Shown one piece after another: positions 7,303-15,885 of a stretch of 47,239 bases of DNA (positions are counted from its first letter, which is position 1; each line of letters starts with the position of its first letter). Source of the stretch: JBBROS01 sp038229135 (GTDB lineage Bacteria; Pseudomonadota; Alphaproteobacteria; Acetobacterales; Acetobacteraceae). The translations under genes and the position numbers were made by a program. The stretch spans positions 1 through 47,239 of the forward strand of contig JBBROS010000029.1 of the NCBI GenBank assembly GCA_038229135.1. Reading direction: 5' to 3'. The notes below the pieces were generated by a model, which saw nothing but the letters and a program-made list of their open reading frames with translations, did not search any database and was not told the DNA's origin.

Positions 7303-9468
7303 CTACGCTTCCACGAACCGCATCGCCGCCCCGCGCCGCATCACGTAGCCCGCATCGCCGCGCACCACCTCGAAGCTCGTCGAGCCGTCTGCCTCGCGCT
7401 TGAACGCCAGGTCGAACATGTGCCGCCCCACCCGCAGATCCTTCAGGAGCACGTCCGGCAGCCACTCGGGCAAGACCGGGTTGACCACGAGACGATCCTG
7501 CGGCGCATCCGGCTCCAACCCCAGCATGGCCGTCAACAGCGCGAACACGCTTCCCGCCGCCCAGGCCTGCGGCACGTTGGCGCCGAGGTATTGCACCGGA
7601 AAGTTCGTCTCGTCCCGTTGCACGCCAGAATAGAGCTCCGGCAATTGCCGCTGCGTGAAGAACCCGGCTGCCCGGTGGACGTCCAGCGCCACCAGCCCGG
7701 CCTCCTCGGCAAACCCATACTTCGCCATCCCCTCGGCGATGATCCCGTTGTCGTGCGGCCAAACGGATCCGTTCTGGTAGGAGTAAGGATTATAGCTCGG
7801 GTTCAGCGCGCTGAGCGTGCGGATGCCCCAGCCGCTCCACATGTCGGGCGCCATCAGCCGAGCCACCACCCGCTTGGCCCGTGCCGGCGGCACGATGCCG
7901 CACCACAGCAGGTGCCCCGGGTTGCTCGCCACCGTCAGAACCGGCTTCTTCGCGCCATCGAGGCAATAGGCGTAGAACCCCTCCGCCTCGTTCCAGAACG
8001 CATCGTTGAACCGCTTGTAGAGCGCGTCCGCCTTGGCCGTCAGCACGGCCGCCCGCGTCGCGTCCCCCCGGTGCGCATACACCGAAGCCATGCCGCGCCA
8101 GGCCGCATACACGTAGCCCTGCAGCTCGCACAGCGCCTTCGGCCCGTGCACCAACGAGCCGTCGGTGTCCACCACCGCCTCCCCGCTATCCTTCCAGCCC
8201 ACGTTTTCATACCCCTGGCCCGAGCGGGTGCCGTATTCCTGGAACCCGTCGCCATCCCGGTCGCCATAGTCGTCGATCCAGGCGAGGCATCCTTCGGCCG
8301 CCGTCATGTGCCGCTCCAGCAGCGCGTCGTCGCCCGTCGCCCTCCAGGCCGCGTGCAGCACCATCAGATACAAGGGCGTCGCGTCCGCCGTGCCGTAGTA
8401 GGGCGTGTGCGGGATCAACTTGAGCGCCGCCAGCTCCCCCCGCCGCAGCTCGTGCAGGATCTTCCCCGGTTCCGCATCCCGGAAATCGTCCCGCTCCGTC
8501 GCCTGCCAAGCCCCCAGCACCTCGAGCGTGCCGCGTGCGAACTCCGGGTTCACGAGCATGGTCTGCAGGCTCACGATCAGCGTGTCCCGCCCGAACAGCG
8601 CCACGAACCAGGGCAGCCCGGCCGCCGGCACCACGGTCGAACCGCCCGCAGGCGCCCCACGCACCTCGATGGGCAGCCGCAGCGCCGCCATGTCCTCCAC
8701 CGCCTGGTCGAACAGCCGTTCGAATGCGGCCACGCTCGTCTCCACCTTCAGCAGCCCTTCGCGCCAGGCCAGCAGCTCCCGCCCGGCCCGGCTCTCGCCG
8801 TTCAGCATGCAGTCCGGCGGCGGCTCCATCACCGTCTCGCCATCCAGCAGCGCGCATCGCAGCGCGCCGCGCCAAGTGGCACCGGGGGCCAGCCGGATCA
8901 TGAACGAGAGTCGCCCGTTGGCCGACACCGCCGGGCTGTTGCCGGTAGCCACGATGCGCAGGCCGCGCATGAAGGCGCCGTTGCTGTAGCTGGTCGTGAG
9001 CGTTCCGGACTCCTCGTCCCACGTCGAGCTGATCCGTCCGCGGCGCACGATCTTCTGCGCCTTGACCTCGAACACGTCGGCGAAATCGCTCCGGATCGAC
9101 ACCTCGTGGTTGAATACCAACGTGGTGGGCCCGTGGTTCGTGATCTCGTGGGTTTCATGCATGCCGCCGTCGATGGCCCGGCTCAACACGAAGCTAAGCG
9201 TTCGCGGGGCCACGGCACCGTGCTCACTCGGGAAGGCGCGGTTGGTGCAGAAGATGCGCGCCCCATAGTAGGAGGGCGCGCCGCTGTTCAGCAGCTCCCA
9301 CGGCATGCCGTTGGCATACACCGCATAGGCGCTGACCAGCCGGGTGTCGGCGTAGTAAAGCCCCTTGTCGGACGGCCACCCCACCGTCCCGTCCGGCTCG
9401 GTGACGAACACCGTGAACCCCTGGTGGATGGCGAGCTGCGGCGGACCGACCTTGATCTCGACGGGCAT
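7303..9468 (-). CDS. Amylo-alpha-1,6-glucosidase / glycogen debranching enzyme-like protein
   Basis: 721 residues. The N-terminal ~210 residues match the beta-sandwich domain of bacterial glycogen-debranching proteins (GDE_N type; KGLYYADTRLVSAYAVYANG). The C-terminal part is an (alpha/alpha)6 barrel with the family landmarks WFVALFGRDTLIVSLQTML, GYENVGWKDSGEAVVD and NPYSYQNGSVWPHDNGII; acidic residues in the last two fit a glycosidase active site. No signal peptide is visible, so it is probably cytoplasmic and acts on branched alpha-glucan or a similar storage or compatible oligosaccharide. The start is the ATG at 9468, with a perfect AGGAGGT eight bases upstream; a longer version would add low-quality sequence. 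No other glycogen genes are nearby. Confidence 0.85.
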   Translation of the reverse strand: MPVEIKVGPPQLAIHQGFTVFVTEPDGTVGWPSDKGLYYADTRLVSAYAVYANGMPWELLNSGAPSYYGARIFCTNRAFPSEHGAVAPRTLSFVLSRAIDGGMHETHEITNHGPTTLVFNHEVSIRSDFADVFEVKAQKIVRRGRISSTWDEESGTLTTSYSNGAFMRGLRIVATGNSPAVSANGRLSFMIRLAPGATWRGALRCALLDGETVMEPPPDCMLNGESRAGRELLAWREGLLKVETSVAAFERLFDQAVEDMAALRLPIEVRGAPAGGSTVVPAAGLPWFVALFGRDTLIVSLQTMLVNPEFARGTLEVLGAWQATERDDFRDAEPGKILHELRRGELAALKLIPHTPYYGTADATPLYLMVLHAAWRATGDDALLERHMTAAEGCLAWIDDYGDRDGDGFQEYGTRSGQGYENVGWKDSGEAVVDTDGSLVHGPKALCELQGYVYAAWRGMASVYAHRGDATRAAVLTAKADALYKRFNDAFWNEAEGFYAYCLDGAKKPVLTVASNPGHLLWCGIVPPARAKRVVARLMAPDMWSGWGIRTLSALNPSYNPYSYQNGSVWPHDNGIIAEGMAKYGFAEEAGLVALDVHRAAGFFTQRQLPELYSGVQRDETNFPVQYLGANVPQAWAAGSVFALLTAMLGLEPDAPQDRLVVNPVLPEWLPDVLLKDLRVGRHMFDLAFKREADGSTSFEVVRGDAGYVMRRGAAMRFVEA

Positions 9469-9571
9469 GGACGACGACCTCCTGCGGGCGTCTTCAGCGC
9501 CCCACGGCACCGTCGCCTATGCCAGCGCCGCGCGGAAGTGCCTCCTGGTCATGCATTCCATGCTGGCCCGC

Positions 9572-9645
9572 GCCGGGTGGCCATATGCCAGGTGGCCTTA
9601 TGCCAGGTGGCCTATGCGGGGTGGCCCTATGCCGGGTGGAACGTC
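9572..9645. repeat. 14-15-bp tandem repeat over the msrB stop codon
   Basis: Five units in register: 9572-9586, 9587-9601, 9602-9615, 9616-9630 and 9631-9645, with consensus GCCAGGTGGCCTTAT. On the minus strand the unit reads roughly ATAGGCCACCTGGC. The msrB stop (9629-9627) lies in unit four and the last msrB codons lie in unit five, so the array looks like repeated copying of the gene's own end. Confidence 0.85.
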
Positions 9646-10034
9646 AGCGCGACCCCATTCATGCAATGGCGCTGCCCCGTGGGCGGCGGCCCGTCCGGGA
9701 ACACATGGCCCAGATGGCTGCCACAGTTGTTGCAGTGCACCTCGGTCCGCACCATCCCATACGTCCGGTCGACCGTCTCGCCCACCGCGCCGGGTGCGAT
9801 GGCCTCGTAGAAGCTCGGCCACCCGGTTCCGCTCTCGAACTTGGCCTTCGTGTCGAACAATGTCTGGCCACACCCGGCGCAGGCATAGGTGCCGGCCCGC
9901 TTCTCGGCATTCAGGGGGCTAGTGCACGCCCGCTCCGTCCCGTGGCTGCGCAGGACGCGGAACTGCTCGGGCGTGAGGCGCTTCTGCCACTCGGCATCGG
10001 ACAGGGCGAACGGAAATTCGGCGGTCATGGACAT
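9627..10034 (-). CDS. msrB: Peptide-methionine (R)-S-oxide reductase
   Basis: A 135-residue MsrB, a usual size. It reduces methionine-R-sulfoxide in damaged proteins using a catalytic Cys, seen in GQRHCMNG near the C-terminus. The structural zinc site is formed by two CxxC pairs: CAGC and CNNC, the latter followed by GSHLGHVF. The family signature FESGTGWPSFYEAI is intact. The ATG at 10034 is preceded by GGAG at good spacing (CTGGAGCGATCCGC); the next ATG, two codons in, is an alternative. There is no signal peptide, so it is cytoplasmic. It appears monocistronic: the TRAP genes upstream on the same strand end 49 bases before it. The tail overlaps a tandem repeat. Confidence 0.93.
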   Translation of the reverse strand: MSMTAEFPFALSDAEWQKRLTPEQFRVLRSHGTERACTSPLNAEKRAGTYACAGCGQTLFDTKAKFESGTGWPSFYEAIAPGAVGETVDRTYGMVRTEVHCNNCGSHLGHVFPDGPPPTGQRHCMNGVALTFHPA

Positions 10035-10082
10035 GCGGATCGCTCCAGCTCTTGCTGACCTGCATATGGGGCACACCCCGCC

Positions 10083-11927
10083 CTACAAGAACCCCGTTGA
10101 AAACCATGGCACCGCCGCCACCACGACCAGCCCGACGACCAGCGCCGCGAGGTAGGGCCAGATCCGCCGCATCGCCGCATCCGGGCTCACCCGCCCGATG
10201 GCGCAAGCCGCGTAGTACCCCACCCCGAACGGCGGCGCGAACAGCCCGATGCCCATCGCCAGCACCACCACCATGGCATAATGCACGTCGTTGATCCCGA
10301 GCGCCTTCGCGATCGGGAACGTCAGCGGCCCGAACAGCACGATGGCGGGGATACCCTCGAGGATGCTGCCCAGGATCACGAACGCCACGATGCTGATGGC
10401 CATGAATCCGGCCGCCCCACCCGGCATCTGCGCCATCGTGATCGCCAGCTGGCGCGAGAACCCGCTTTGCGTCAGCGCCCAGGCCATGCCCGTCGCTGTC
10501 CCGATGATCAGCAGGATCGCCCCCGAGAGGCACGCCGTCTCCACCAGCATGGGCTTCAGCCGCCGCCAGTCGAACTGCCGATACAGCAACAGCCCGGCCA
10601 GCACGGAATACGCGATCCCTATCGTGCTCACCTCGGTCGCCGTCGCCACCCCCTCCACCACGGCGGCGCGGATGAGGAACGGCAGCACCAGCGCCGGCAC
10701 CGCCACAAGCAGCGCCCGCCCCACCTGCCGCGGCGTCGCCCGCACCACCTGGCTCACATCGTCGTTCCGGCAGCGCACCCACGCCACCGCCGCGAGCGCC
10801 ACGCACAGCACCAGCGCCGGCACCAGCCCCCCCGTGAACAGCCCGGCGATGCTCACCCCGGTCACGCTCCCGATCGTGATCAGCACGAGGCTCGGTGGGA
10901 TCGTCTCGCTCATGGCCCCCGAAGCCGCGAGCAGGCTCACCAGCTCCCCCTCCTGCGCCCCACGCCGCTTCATCTCCGGGAACAACACGGGCGCCACCGC
11001 CGCCATGTCCGCCGCCTTGCTGCCCGAGATGCCCGAAACCAGCACCATCGCCCCCAGAAGCACGTAGTTCAGCCCGCCCCGTACATGCCCCAGCAGGCTC
11101 GCCAGGAACGCCACCATGGCCAGCGCCATCCCCGTCATCTCGATCAGCAGGCCGAGGAACACGAACAGCGGGACCGCGAGCAGGATCAGCGCGCTCATCC
11201 CCTCGTCCATCCGCGACACGATCACGGTCAGCGGGGTCGACGTGGTGGTGGCCAGGTAGGCCAGCGTCGCCAGCCCGAAGCTGAACCCGATCGGGACCCC
11301 CAGCAGCACGCCGCCGCCCAGCAGCACCACGAAGAACAGTGCCAGGTTCCATGCCCCGAGCGCCTTGATGCCGGGCGCGCCCAGATGCAGCGCGGCCCAG
11401 AGCAGCCCGATGGCCACCACCATGGGCAGCAGCTCCACCAACCGAACCGACGCCAGCCGCACCAGCGCCACCGCCAGCATCAGCCCCACGCCCACCGGGA
11501 TGGCGCCGGCCCGCACCATGTTGGACCAGCCGAGCGCAGGCGTCTCGATGAACCACTCGTCCTGTGCATACTCGACCGCATGCGGCAGGATCAGCCCCAG
11601 GAACAGTGCCGACGCCGCCACCGCGAGCGCCTCGATCCGCCCCCGCCACACCGGCCGCATGCCGCCCACGATGGCGGTCAGCCGCATGTGGCTGCCCCGC
11701 TGCAAGGCGATGACACTGCCCAGCATCGCAAGCCAAAGAAAAAGGATGCTCGCGAGTTCGTCCGTCCACACCAGCGGGCGATGGAAGCCGAACCGCGCCA
11801 CCACGCCCACGAACAGGATCACGATCTCGGCCAGCACCAGCACCGCCGCGGCCGCCTCGACGACGGCCGCCAGCATCCGCTCGGGCCAGACGACCCGGGC
11901 CGGGGCCGCTTCGGCTAGCGCTGCCAC
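10083..11927 (-). CDS. TRAP transporter permease, fused DctQ-DctM
   Basis: 614 residues, almost all hydrophobic. Residues about 20-165 form a DctQ-like small permease (four helices; VARFGFHRPLVWTDELASILFLWLAMLGS). From about residue 190 to the end is the DctM large permease, with roughly twelve helices and the family signatures LLGVPIGFSFG, SGSKAADMAAVAP and GIGLFAPPFGVGYYAAC. Separate proteins are common in the family, but fused QM forms are also known (for example SiaQM). TRAP permeases use an ion gradient to import the ligand brought by the periplasmic binding protein. The start is a GTG at 11927, one base after the stop of the binding-protein gene, so the two are coupled. The substrate is probably an organic acid by family but is not readable from sequence. 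Confidence 0.92.
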   Translation of the reverse strand: MAALAEAAPARVVWPERMLAAVVEAAAAVLVLAEIVILFVGVVARFGFHRPLVWTDELASILFLWLAMLGSVIALQRGSHMRLTAIVGGMRPVWRGRIEALAVAASALFLGLILPHAVEYAQDEWFIETPALGWSNMVRAGAIPVGVGLMLAVALVRLASVRLVELLPMVVAIGLLWAALHLGAPGIKALGAWNLALFFVVLLGGGVLLGVPIGFSFGLATLAYLATTTSTPLTVIVSRMDEGMSALILLAVPLFVFLGLLIEMTGMALAMVAFLASLLGHVRGGLNYVLLGAMVLVSGISGSKAADMAAVAPVLFPEMKRRGAQEGELVSLLAASGAMSETIPPSLVLITIGSVTGVSIAGLFTGGLVPALVLCVALAAVAWVRCRNDDVSQVVRATPRQVGRALLVAVPALVLPFLIRAAVVEGVATATEVSTIGIAYSVLAGLLLYRQFDWRRLKPMLVETACLSGAILLIIGTATGMAWALTQSGFSRQLAITMAQMPGGAAGFMAISIVAFVILGSILEGIPAIVLFGPLTFPIAKALGINDVHYAMVVVLAMGIGLFAPPFGVGYYAACAIGRVSPDAAMRRIWPYLAALVVGLVVVAAVPWFSTGFL

Positions 11928-11928
11928 A

Positions 11929-12942
11929 TCAGCTCACCGCGCCGACCGCGCCCTCGAGCACGGCCCACGCCTCGTCGCCATACTTGCCGCGCCACTCCTT
12001 GTAGAAGCCCGCCTGCTTCAGCGCGTCCCGGAAGGCCGTCGTGTCCACGTCGTTGAACACCAGGCCCCGCTTCTCGAGCGTGCCCCGCACGTCCGTGTTT
12101 AGCTTGGCGATGTCCGCCCGCTCGTCCACGGCGGCCTGCGCGAACTCCTTGCTCACCACCGCCTGCACGTCCGCCGGCAGCCGGTCTAAGGCGCGCTTGT
12201 TGCCCAGCAGCCAGAAGCCGTCCCACATGTGGTTCGTGAGCGAGCAATACTTCTGCACCTCGTACAGCTTGGCCGTCTCGATCAGGCTCAGCGGGTTCTC
12301 CTGCCCATCCACGATCTTGGTCTGCAGCGCCGAATACACCTCGGAGAAGTTGATGCTCGCCGGCGACGCGCCGAGCGCCTGGAACATGCTCGTCCAGAGC
12401 GGGCTGACGGGCACCCGGATCTTGAACCCCTTCAGGTCGTCCGCGCTCTTGATCGCCTTGCTGCTGCTCGTGATCTGCCGGAACCCGTTGTCGAACGGCC
12501 GCTCGAACGCGTGCAGCCCGCGCTTGCCGATCTCGCTACGCACATAGGCGCCGAGCTTGCCGTCCATCGCCGGCCACACCTGGTCGTAGCTCTTGAACGC
12601 GAACCCCACGCCGTTGATGGAGGCCGCCGGCACCAGCGTCGACAGGATCAGGCCCGAAAGGGAGAAGAACTCCACCGCACCGGACCGGACCTGGCTCAGC
12701 GTGTCCGTGTCCGAGCCGAGCTGGCTGTTGGGGAACACCCGCAGCTCGAGCCGCCCGCCCGTGCCGGCCAGGATGCGGTCCGCCGCCTCCTGCATGCGCA
12801 GCGTCAGCGGGTGCGTGGCCGGCGTGTTGTTGGCGAGCTTGTAGCTGAACTCCGCCGCGTGCGCCGGGCGCGTGCGGATGGCCACGAGCGGCAGTGCTGC
12901 AAGCGCGGCTCGGCGCCCAAGCTTCGGCAGGGAATGGAACAT
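11929..12942 (-). CDS. TRAP transporter substrate-binding protein, DctP family
   Basis: 337 residues of the DctP extracytoplasmic solute receptor family. The first ~29 residues are an export signal with a twin-arginine-like stretch (LGRRAALAALPLVA) and cleavage near AHAAEF. The family core is clear: NNTPATHPLTLRMQEAAD, LELRVFPNSQLGSDTDTL, DDLKGFKIRVPVSPLW and NFSEVYSALQTKIVDGQENP. The conserved Arg in FKIRVP normally binds a carboxylate, so an organic acid ligand is likely. The ATG at 12942 has GGAGG six bases upstream. It is the first gene of a two-gene operon with the fused permease and is divergent from a transcriptional regulator that may control it. Confidence 0.93.
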   Translation of the reverse strand: MFHSLPKLGRRAALAALPLVAIRTRPAHAAEFSYKLANNTPATHPLTLRMQEAADRILAGTGGRLELRVFPNSQLGSDTDTLSQVRSGAVEFFSLSGLILSTLVPAASINGVGFAFKSYDQVWPAMDGKLGAYVRSEIGKRGLHAFERPFDNGFRQITSSSKAIKSADDLKGFKIRVPVSPLWTSMFQALGASPASINFSEVYSALQTKIVDGQENPLSLIETAKLYEVQKYCSLTNHMWDGFWLLGNKRALDRLPADVQAVVSKEFAQAAVDERADIAKLNTDVRGTLEKRGLVFNDVDTTAFRDALKQAGFYKEWRGKYGDEAWAVLEGAVGAVS

Positions 12943-13116
12943 GGACGGCCTCCGACGGTTCTTTTCGTTGCCCGATCGCTACCCCGTCCGCGCCCGCTTG
13001 CAAAGCCCGATCACGACTTCGCGCTCAAATCGCATAAACCGTTGATCGAAACCACTTGCACCCTCGTTTCACAAATGAGAGTTGGTCAGAGCTGATTTGC
13101 GCCCGGAGGACTGAGC
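12943..13116. promoter_or_regulatory. Divergent intergenic region, TRAP operon / regulator
   Basis: These 174 bases separate two divergent genes and are visibly richer in A/T (around 13010-13095) than the flanking genes. Promoters in both directions are expected here, but I see no convincing -35/-10 pair. The regulator-side ribosome binding site, GGAGGA, is at 13105-13110. Confidence 0.35.
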
Positions 13117-14703
13117 CTGGACCAGCCCACCGCCCTTGCGGGATCCGACTCGCTCTTGCGCTTCGGTGCTTACACGCTCGACCGCACGCATCGCCGCCTC
13201 GTGGTCGATGGTGGCCCCGTGCAGCTCGGCGCCCGGGCGTTCGACCTGCTGCTGGCCCTCGTGGATGCGCGGGACCGTGTGGTCGCCAAGGACGAGCTCA
13301 TCCGCCGAGTCTGGCCCGGCACCCTCGTCGACGAGAACAACCTCACCGTCCACATCTCCGCCCTCCGCAAGGCCCTGCACGACGGCTCGGCCGAGCAGCG
13401 CGTCATACGCACCGTGCCGGGCCGCGGTTATCGGTTCGTGGCGAACCTGGCCGAGCTGCCGGCCTCGCCACCCGCCGTCCTTCGCCCCCACGCCGTGCCG
13501 CCCAAGCCTTCCATCCTCGTGCTGCCCTTCACGGACATGACGCGGGACGCCGGGCAGGAACACCTGGCCGACGGCATCACGGAGGACATCATCGCCGAGC
13601 TGTCGCGCAACCGCTGGCTCACCGTCATCGCCCGCAACACCGCCTTCACCCTCAAGGGCACCACCCGCGCCATCCCCGAACTCGCCGCCCTGTTCGATGT
13701 GCACTACGTGCTCGAGGGCAGCATGAGCCGCTCCGCAGGGCGCCTCCGCTGCCGCGTGCAGCTCATCGACGCGCAGAGCGGGGAGCACCTGGTCGCCGAG
13801 CGCTACGACCGGCCCATCTGCGAAGTGTTCGAGCTGCAGGACGCCATCACGGCCGCCATCACCACCCTCGTCCGCCCGGCGCTCGCCGAGGCCGAGCAGG
13901 CCCGCGCCATCCGCCGCCATCCGGACAGCGTGGACGCGTGGGCTGCCTACCAGCGCGGCATGTGGCTGTTCAGCCGCATCGGCAACGGCACCGCCGCCGA
14001 GGCTGCAGCCTGGTTCCGCCGCGCCACCGCCATCGACCCGAACTACGCCCCCGGCCATTACGGCCTGGCGCTCACCCTCCTGCACGACGGCTCCGCCTTC
14101 ATCCCCGGCGCCCCGCCCGACTGGCAGGCCCAGGGCGAGGCGCTCGTCCAGAAATCGATCGCGCTCGACCCGCGCGACGCCGCCGCGCACGGGCTGCTCG
14201 GCCTCGCCCGCATGGTTCGCGGCGACCACGAGGGCGCGCTCGCCGTCTGCGACGCCGCCCTGTTGCTCAACCCCAGCGACGCCACCGTGCACGGCGCACG
14301 CGGCGCCGCCCTCGTCTTCACCGGCCGCCCCCGGGAAGGCCTCGAAGCACTCGCAACCTCACTCCGACTGAGCCCGCGGGACCCGCGCCTCCACATCCGC
14401 CTCGCCCATGTCGGCCTCGGCCACTACTTCAACGACGACCTGCAAGCCGCCGAAACCGCCGCCCACCAGATCTGCCGCGAGTTCCCCGACTACTCCTTCG
14501 GCCCCCGCCTGCTGGCCATGGTCCACGCCGAACGCGGCCGCCCGCCCGAAGCCCGCGCCGCCCTCGACCGCGCCCGCACCATCTCGCCCGACCACTTCAC
14601 CGACTTCCGCCACGCCCGCATGCCCTGGTATCGCGAAACGGACCACAGGCGAGTGGTCCGTGCGCTGCTTCGGGCGGGCCTCGATCCGGCGGCGGTGGGA
14701 TGA
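13117..14703 (+). CDS. Winged-helix (OmpR/CadC-type) regulator with TPR C-terminus
   Basis: About 528 residues. Residues ~14-110 form an OmpR/PhoB-type winged helix DNA-binding domain (LRFGAYTLDRTHRRLV, DELIRRVWPGTLVDENNLTVHISALRKAL, IRTVPGRGYRFVA). Next comes a ~120-residue TolB/FlgO-like domain often found in CadC- and adenylate-cyclase-related regulators (SILVLPFTDMT, LADGITEDIIAELSRNRWL). Residues ~250-500 are TPR repeats (ATAIDPNYAPGHYGLALTLL and four or more others). There is no receiver domain or membrane helix, so input probably comes through the TPRs. An in-frame stop at 13093 limits the 5' end. GGAGGA at 13105 lies six bases before CTG 13117, which I take as the start; TTG at 13156 is the alternative and has only a weak site. 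It is divergent from the TRAP operon. Confidence 0.82.
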   Translation: MDQPTALAGSDSLLRFGAYTLDRTHRRLVVDGGPVQLGARAFDLLLALVDARDRVVAKDELIRRVWPGTLVDENNLTVHISALRKALHDGSAEQRVIRTVPGRGYRFVANLAELPASPPAVLRPHAVPPKPSILVLPFTDMTRDAGQEHLADGITEDIIAELSRNRWLTVIARNTAFTLKGTTRAIPELAALFDVHYVLEGSMSRSAGRLRCRVQLIDAQSGEHLVAERYDRPICEVFELQDAITAAITTLVRPALAEAEQARAIRRHPDSVDAWAAYQRGMWLFSRIGNGTAAEAAAWFRRATAIDPNYAPGHYGLALTLLHDGSAFIPGAPPDWQAQGEALVQKSIALDPRDAAAHGLLGLARMVRGDHEGALAVCDAALLLNPSDATVHGARGAALVFTGRPREGLEALATSLRLSPRDPRLHIRLAHVGLGHYFNDDLQAAETAAHQICREFPDYSFGPRLLAMVHAERGRPPEARAALDRARTISPDHFTDFRHARMPWYRETDHRRVVRALLRAGLDPAAVG

Positions 14704-14704
14704 G

Positions 14705-14750
14705 CCCTTTCCCCCCTGCCCTTGCGGGAGGGGCCGGGGGAGAGGGAGGG
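14705..14750. repeat. GC-rich palindromic element, copy 3
   Basis: CCCCCCTGCCCTTGCGGGAG followed by GGGCCGGGGGAGAGGGAGGG lies directly after the regulator stop codon. It has the TTGC loop and the second purine-rich arm shared with the copies near 26.7 and 35.7 kb. It could also help end transcription between the converging genes. Confidence 0.7.
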
Positions 14751-14844
14751 CGAACCTCGCTCACCGTTGCCGCAGACTCCCGCTGACCGCCTTGTCCAGC
14801 AATGCGTCCCGCCGCCGCCGACGACCGCAGGGCCGCACGCCGCA

Positions 14845-15885
14845 TCACCCCGGCGACCAGCTCTCCGCCCCCTCGGCCGTGAAGTGCACCGCCCCCGCCG
14901 TGCCCCCCGCCGCGTTCAACGCCCGGATCACCTGCATCCGCTTCGGCGGCGGCACCAGGAACATCATGAACCCGCCGCCCCCCGCGCCCGACACCTTACC
15001 GCCCCTCGCCCCAGCCACCCGCCCACACTCCCACAGCGTCTCGATCAGCTCCGTGCTGATCCCGCTCGCCGTCCGCTTCTTGGCCTCCCACGAGCGATTC
15101 AGCACATGCGCCATGTGCTCGATCTCACCCCGCAGCAGCGCCTGCTTCATCTCGATCGCGTCCGCCTTCAGCTGGTGCAGGTCGTCCAGGTTCTTGCCCG
15201 GTCCCGTCATCCGCGCCGTCTGGTCCTGGATGATCGTCTCGGACCGCCGCGACACGCCCGTGAAGCAGATGACGGTGCTCGCCTCGAGCTCGTTCAGCTG
15301 CCCCGCCGGCACCCGCAGCGGGTTCACGATCACCCGGTCCCGATCCAGGAACTCGATGAAGTTGGCACCCCCGAACGTCGCCGCATACTGGTCCTGCTTG
15401 CCTCCCGCGAGCTTCAGCTCCAGCCGCTCCACCTCGAACGCCGTGTGCGCCACGTCGTAGCGCCCGAGCGGCAACCCCAGATACGTCCGGAACGCCTCCA
15501 CCAGCGCCACGACGAGCGCCGAGCTGCTGCCCAGGCCCGAGCCCGCCGGCGCATCCACGAACGACGTGATCCGCAGCGGCGAGATCCGCCCGCCACAGAA
15601 CTCCCGCGCCATCCGCGCCAGCACGCCCGCATGCAACTGCAGCTTCGCCCCGGCGATCGCCTCGAGCTCGGGCGCGAACACCTCCTCCGCGTCCATGTCG
15701 GGCGCCACGAAATGCACCTGGCCATCCTCGGCCGGCTCGATGAACGCATAGGCATACCGGTCGATCGTCACGTTCAGCACGGCCCCGCCATGCTCGTCGC
15801 AATAGGGGCTGAGGTCCGTCCCGCCCCCCGCCAGGCCCAACCGCAACGGCACGCGGGCCCGCACCACCGGCGAACGAGGGATCAT
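14845..15885 (-). CDS. hddA: D-glycero-alpha-D-manno-heptose 7-phosphate kinase (GHMP family)
   Basis: 346 residues of the GHMP kinase superfamily. Motif 1 is RVPLRLGLAGGGTDLSPYCD, motif 2 (ATP loop) is DAPAGSGLGSSSALVVALVE and motif 3 is KVSGAGGGGFMMFLVPPPKR. These match HddA-type kinases, which phosphorylate the anomeric carbon of D-glycero-D-manno-heptose 7-phosphate on the way to GDP-heptose. The same fold includes other sugar 1-kinases, but the neighbours (sedoheptulose isomerase, bisphosphatase and guanylyltransferase) support the heptose role. The ATG at 15885 overlaps the stop of the upstream gene (ATGA), showing translational coupling. It is the last gene of the heptose set on this strand. 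Confidence 0.85.
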   Translation of the reverse strand: MIPRSPVVRARVPLRLGLAGGGTDLSPYCDEHGGAVLNVTIDRYAYAFIEPAEDGQVHFVAPDMDAEEVFAPELEAIAGAKLQLHAGVLARMAREFCGGRISPLRITSFVDAPAGSGLGSSSALVVALVEAFRTYLGLPLGRYDVAHTAFEVERLELKLAGGKQDQYAATFGGANFIEFLDRDRVIVNPLRVPAGQLNELEASTVICFTGVSRRSETIIQDQTARMTGPGKNLDDLHQLKADAIEMKQALLRGEIEHMAHVLNRSWEAKKRTASGISTELIETLWECGRVAGARGGKVSGAGGGGFMMFLVPPPKRMQVIRALNAAGGTAGAVHFTAEGAESWSPG

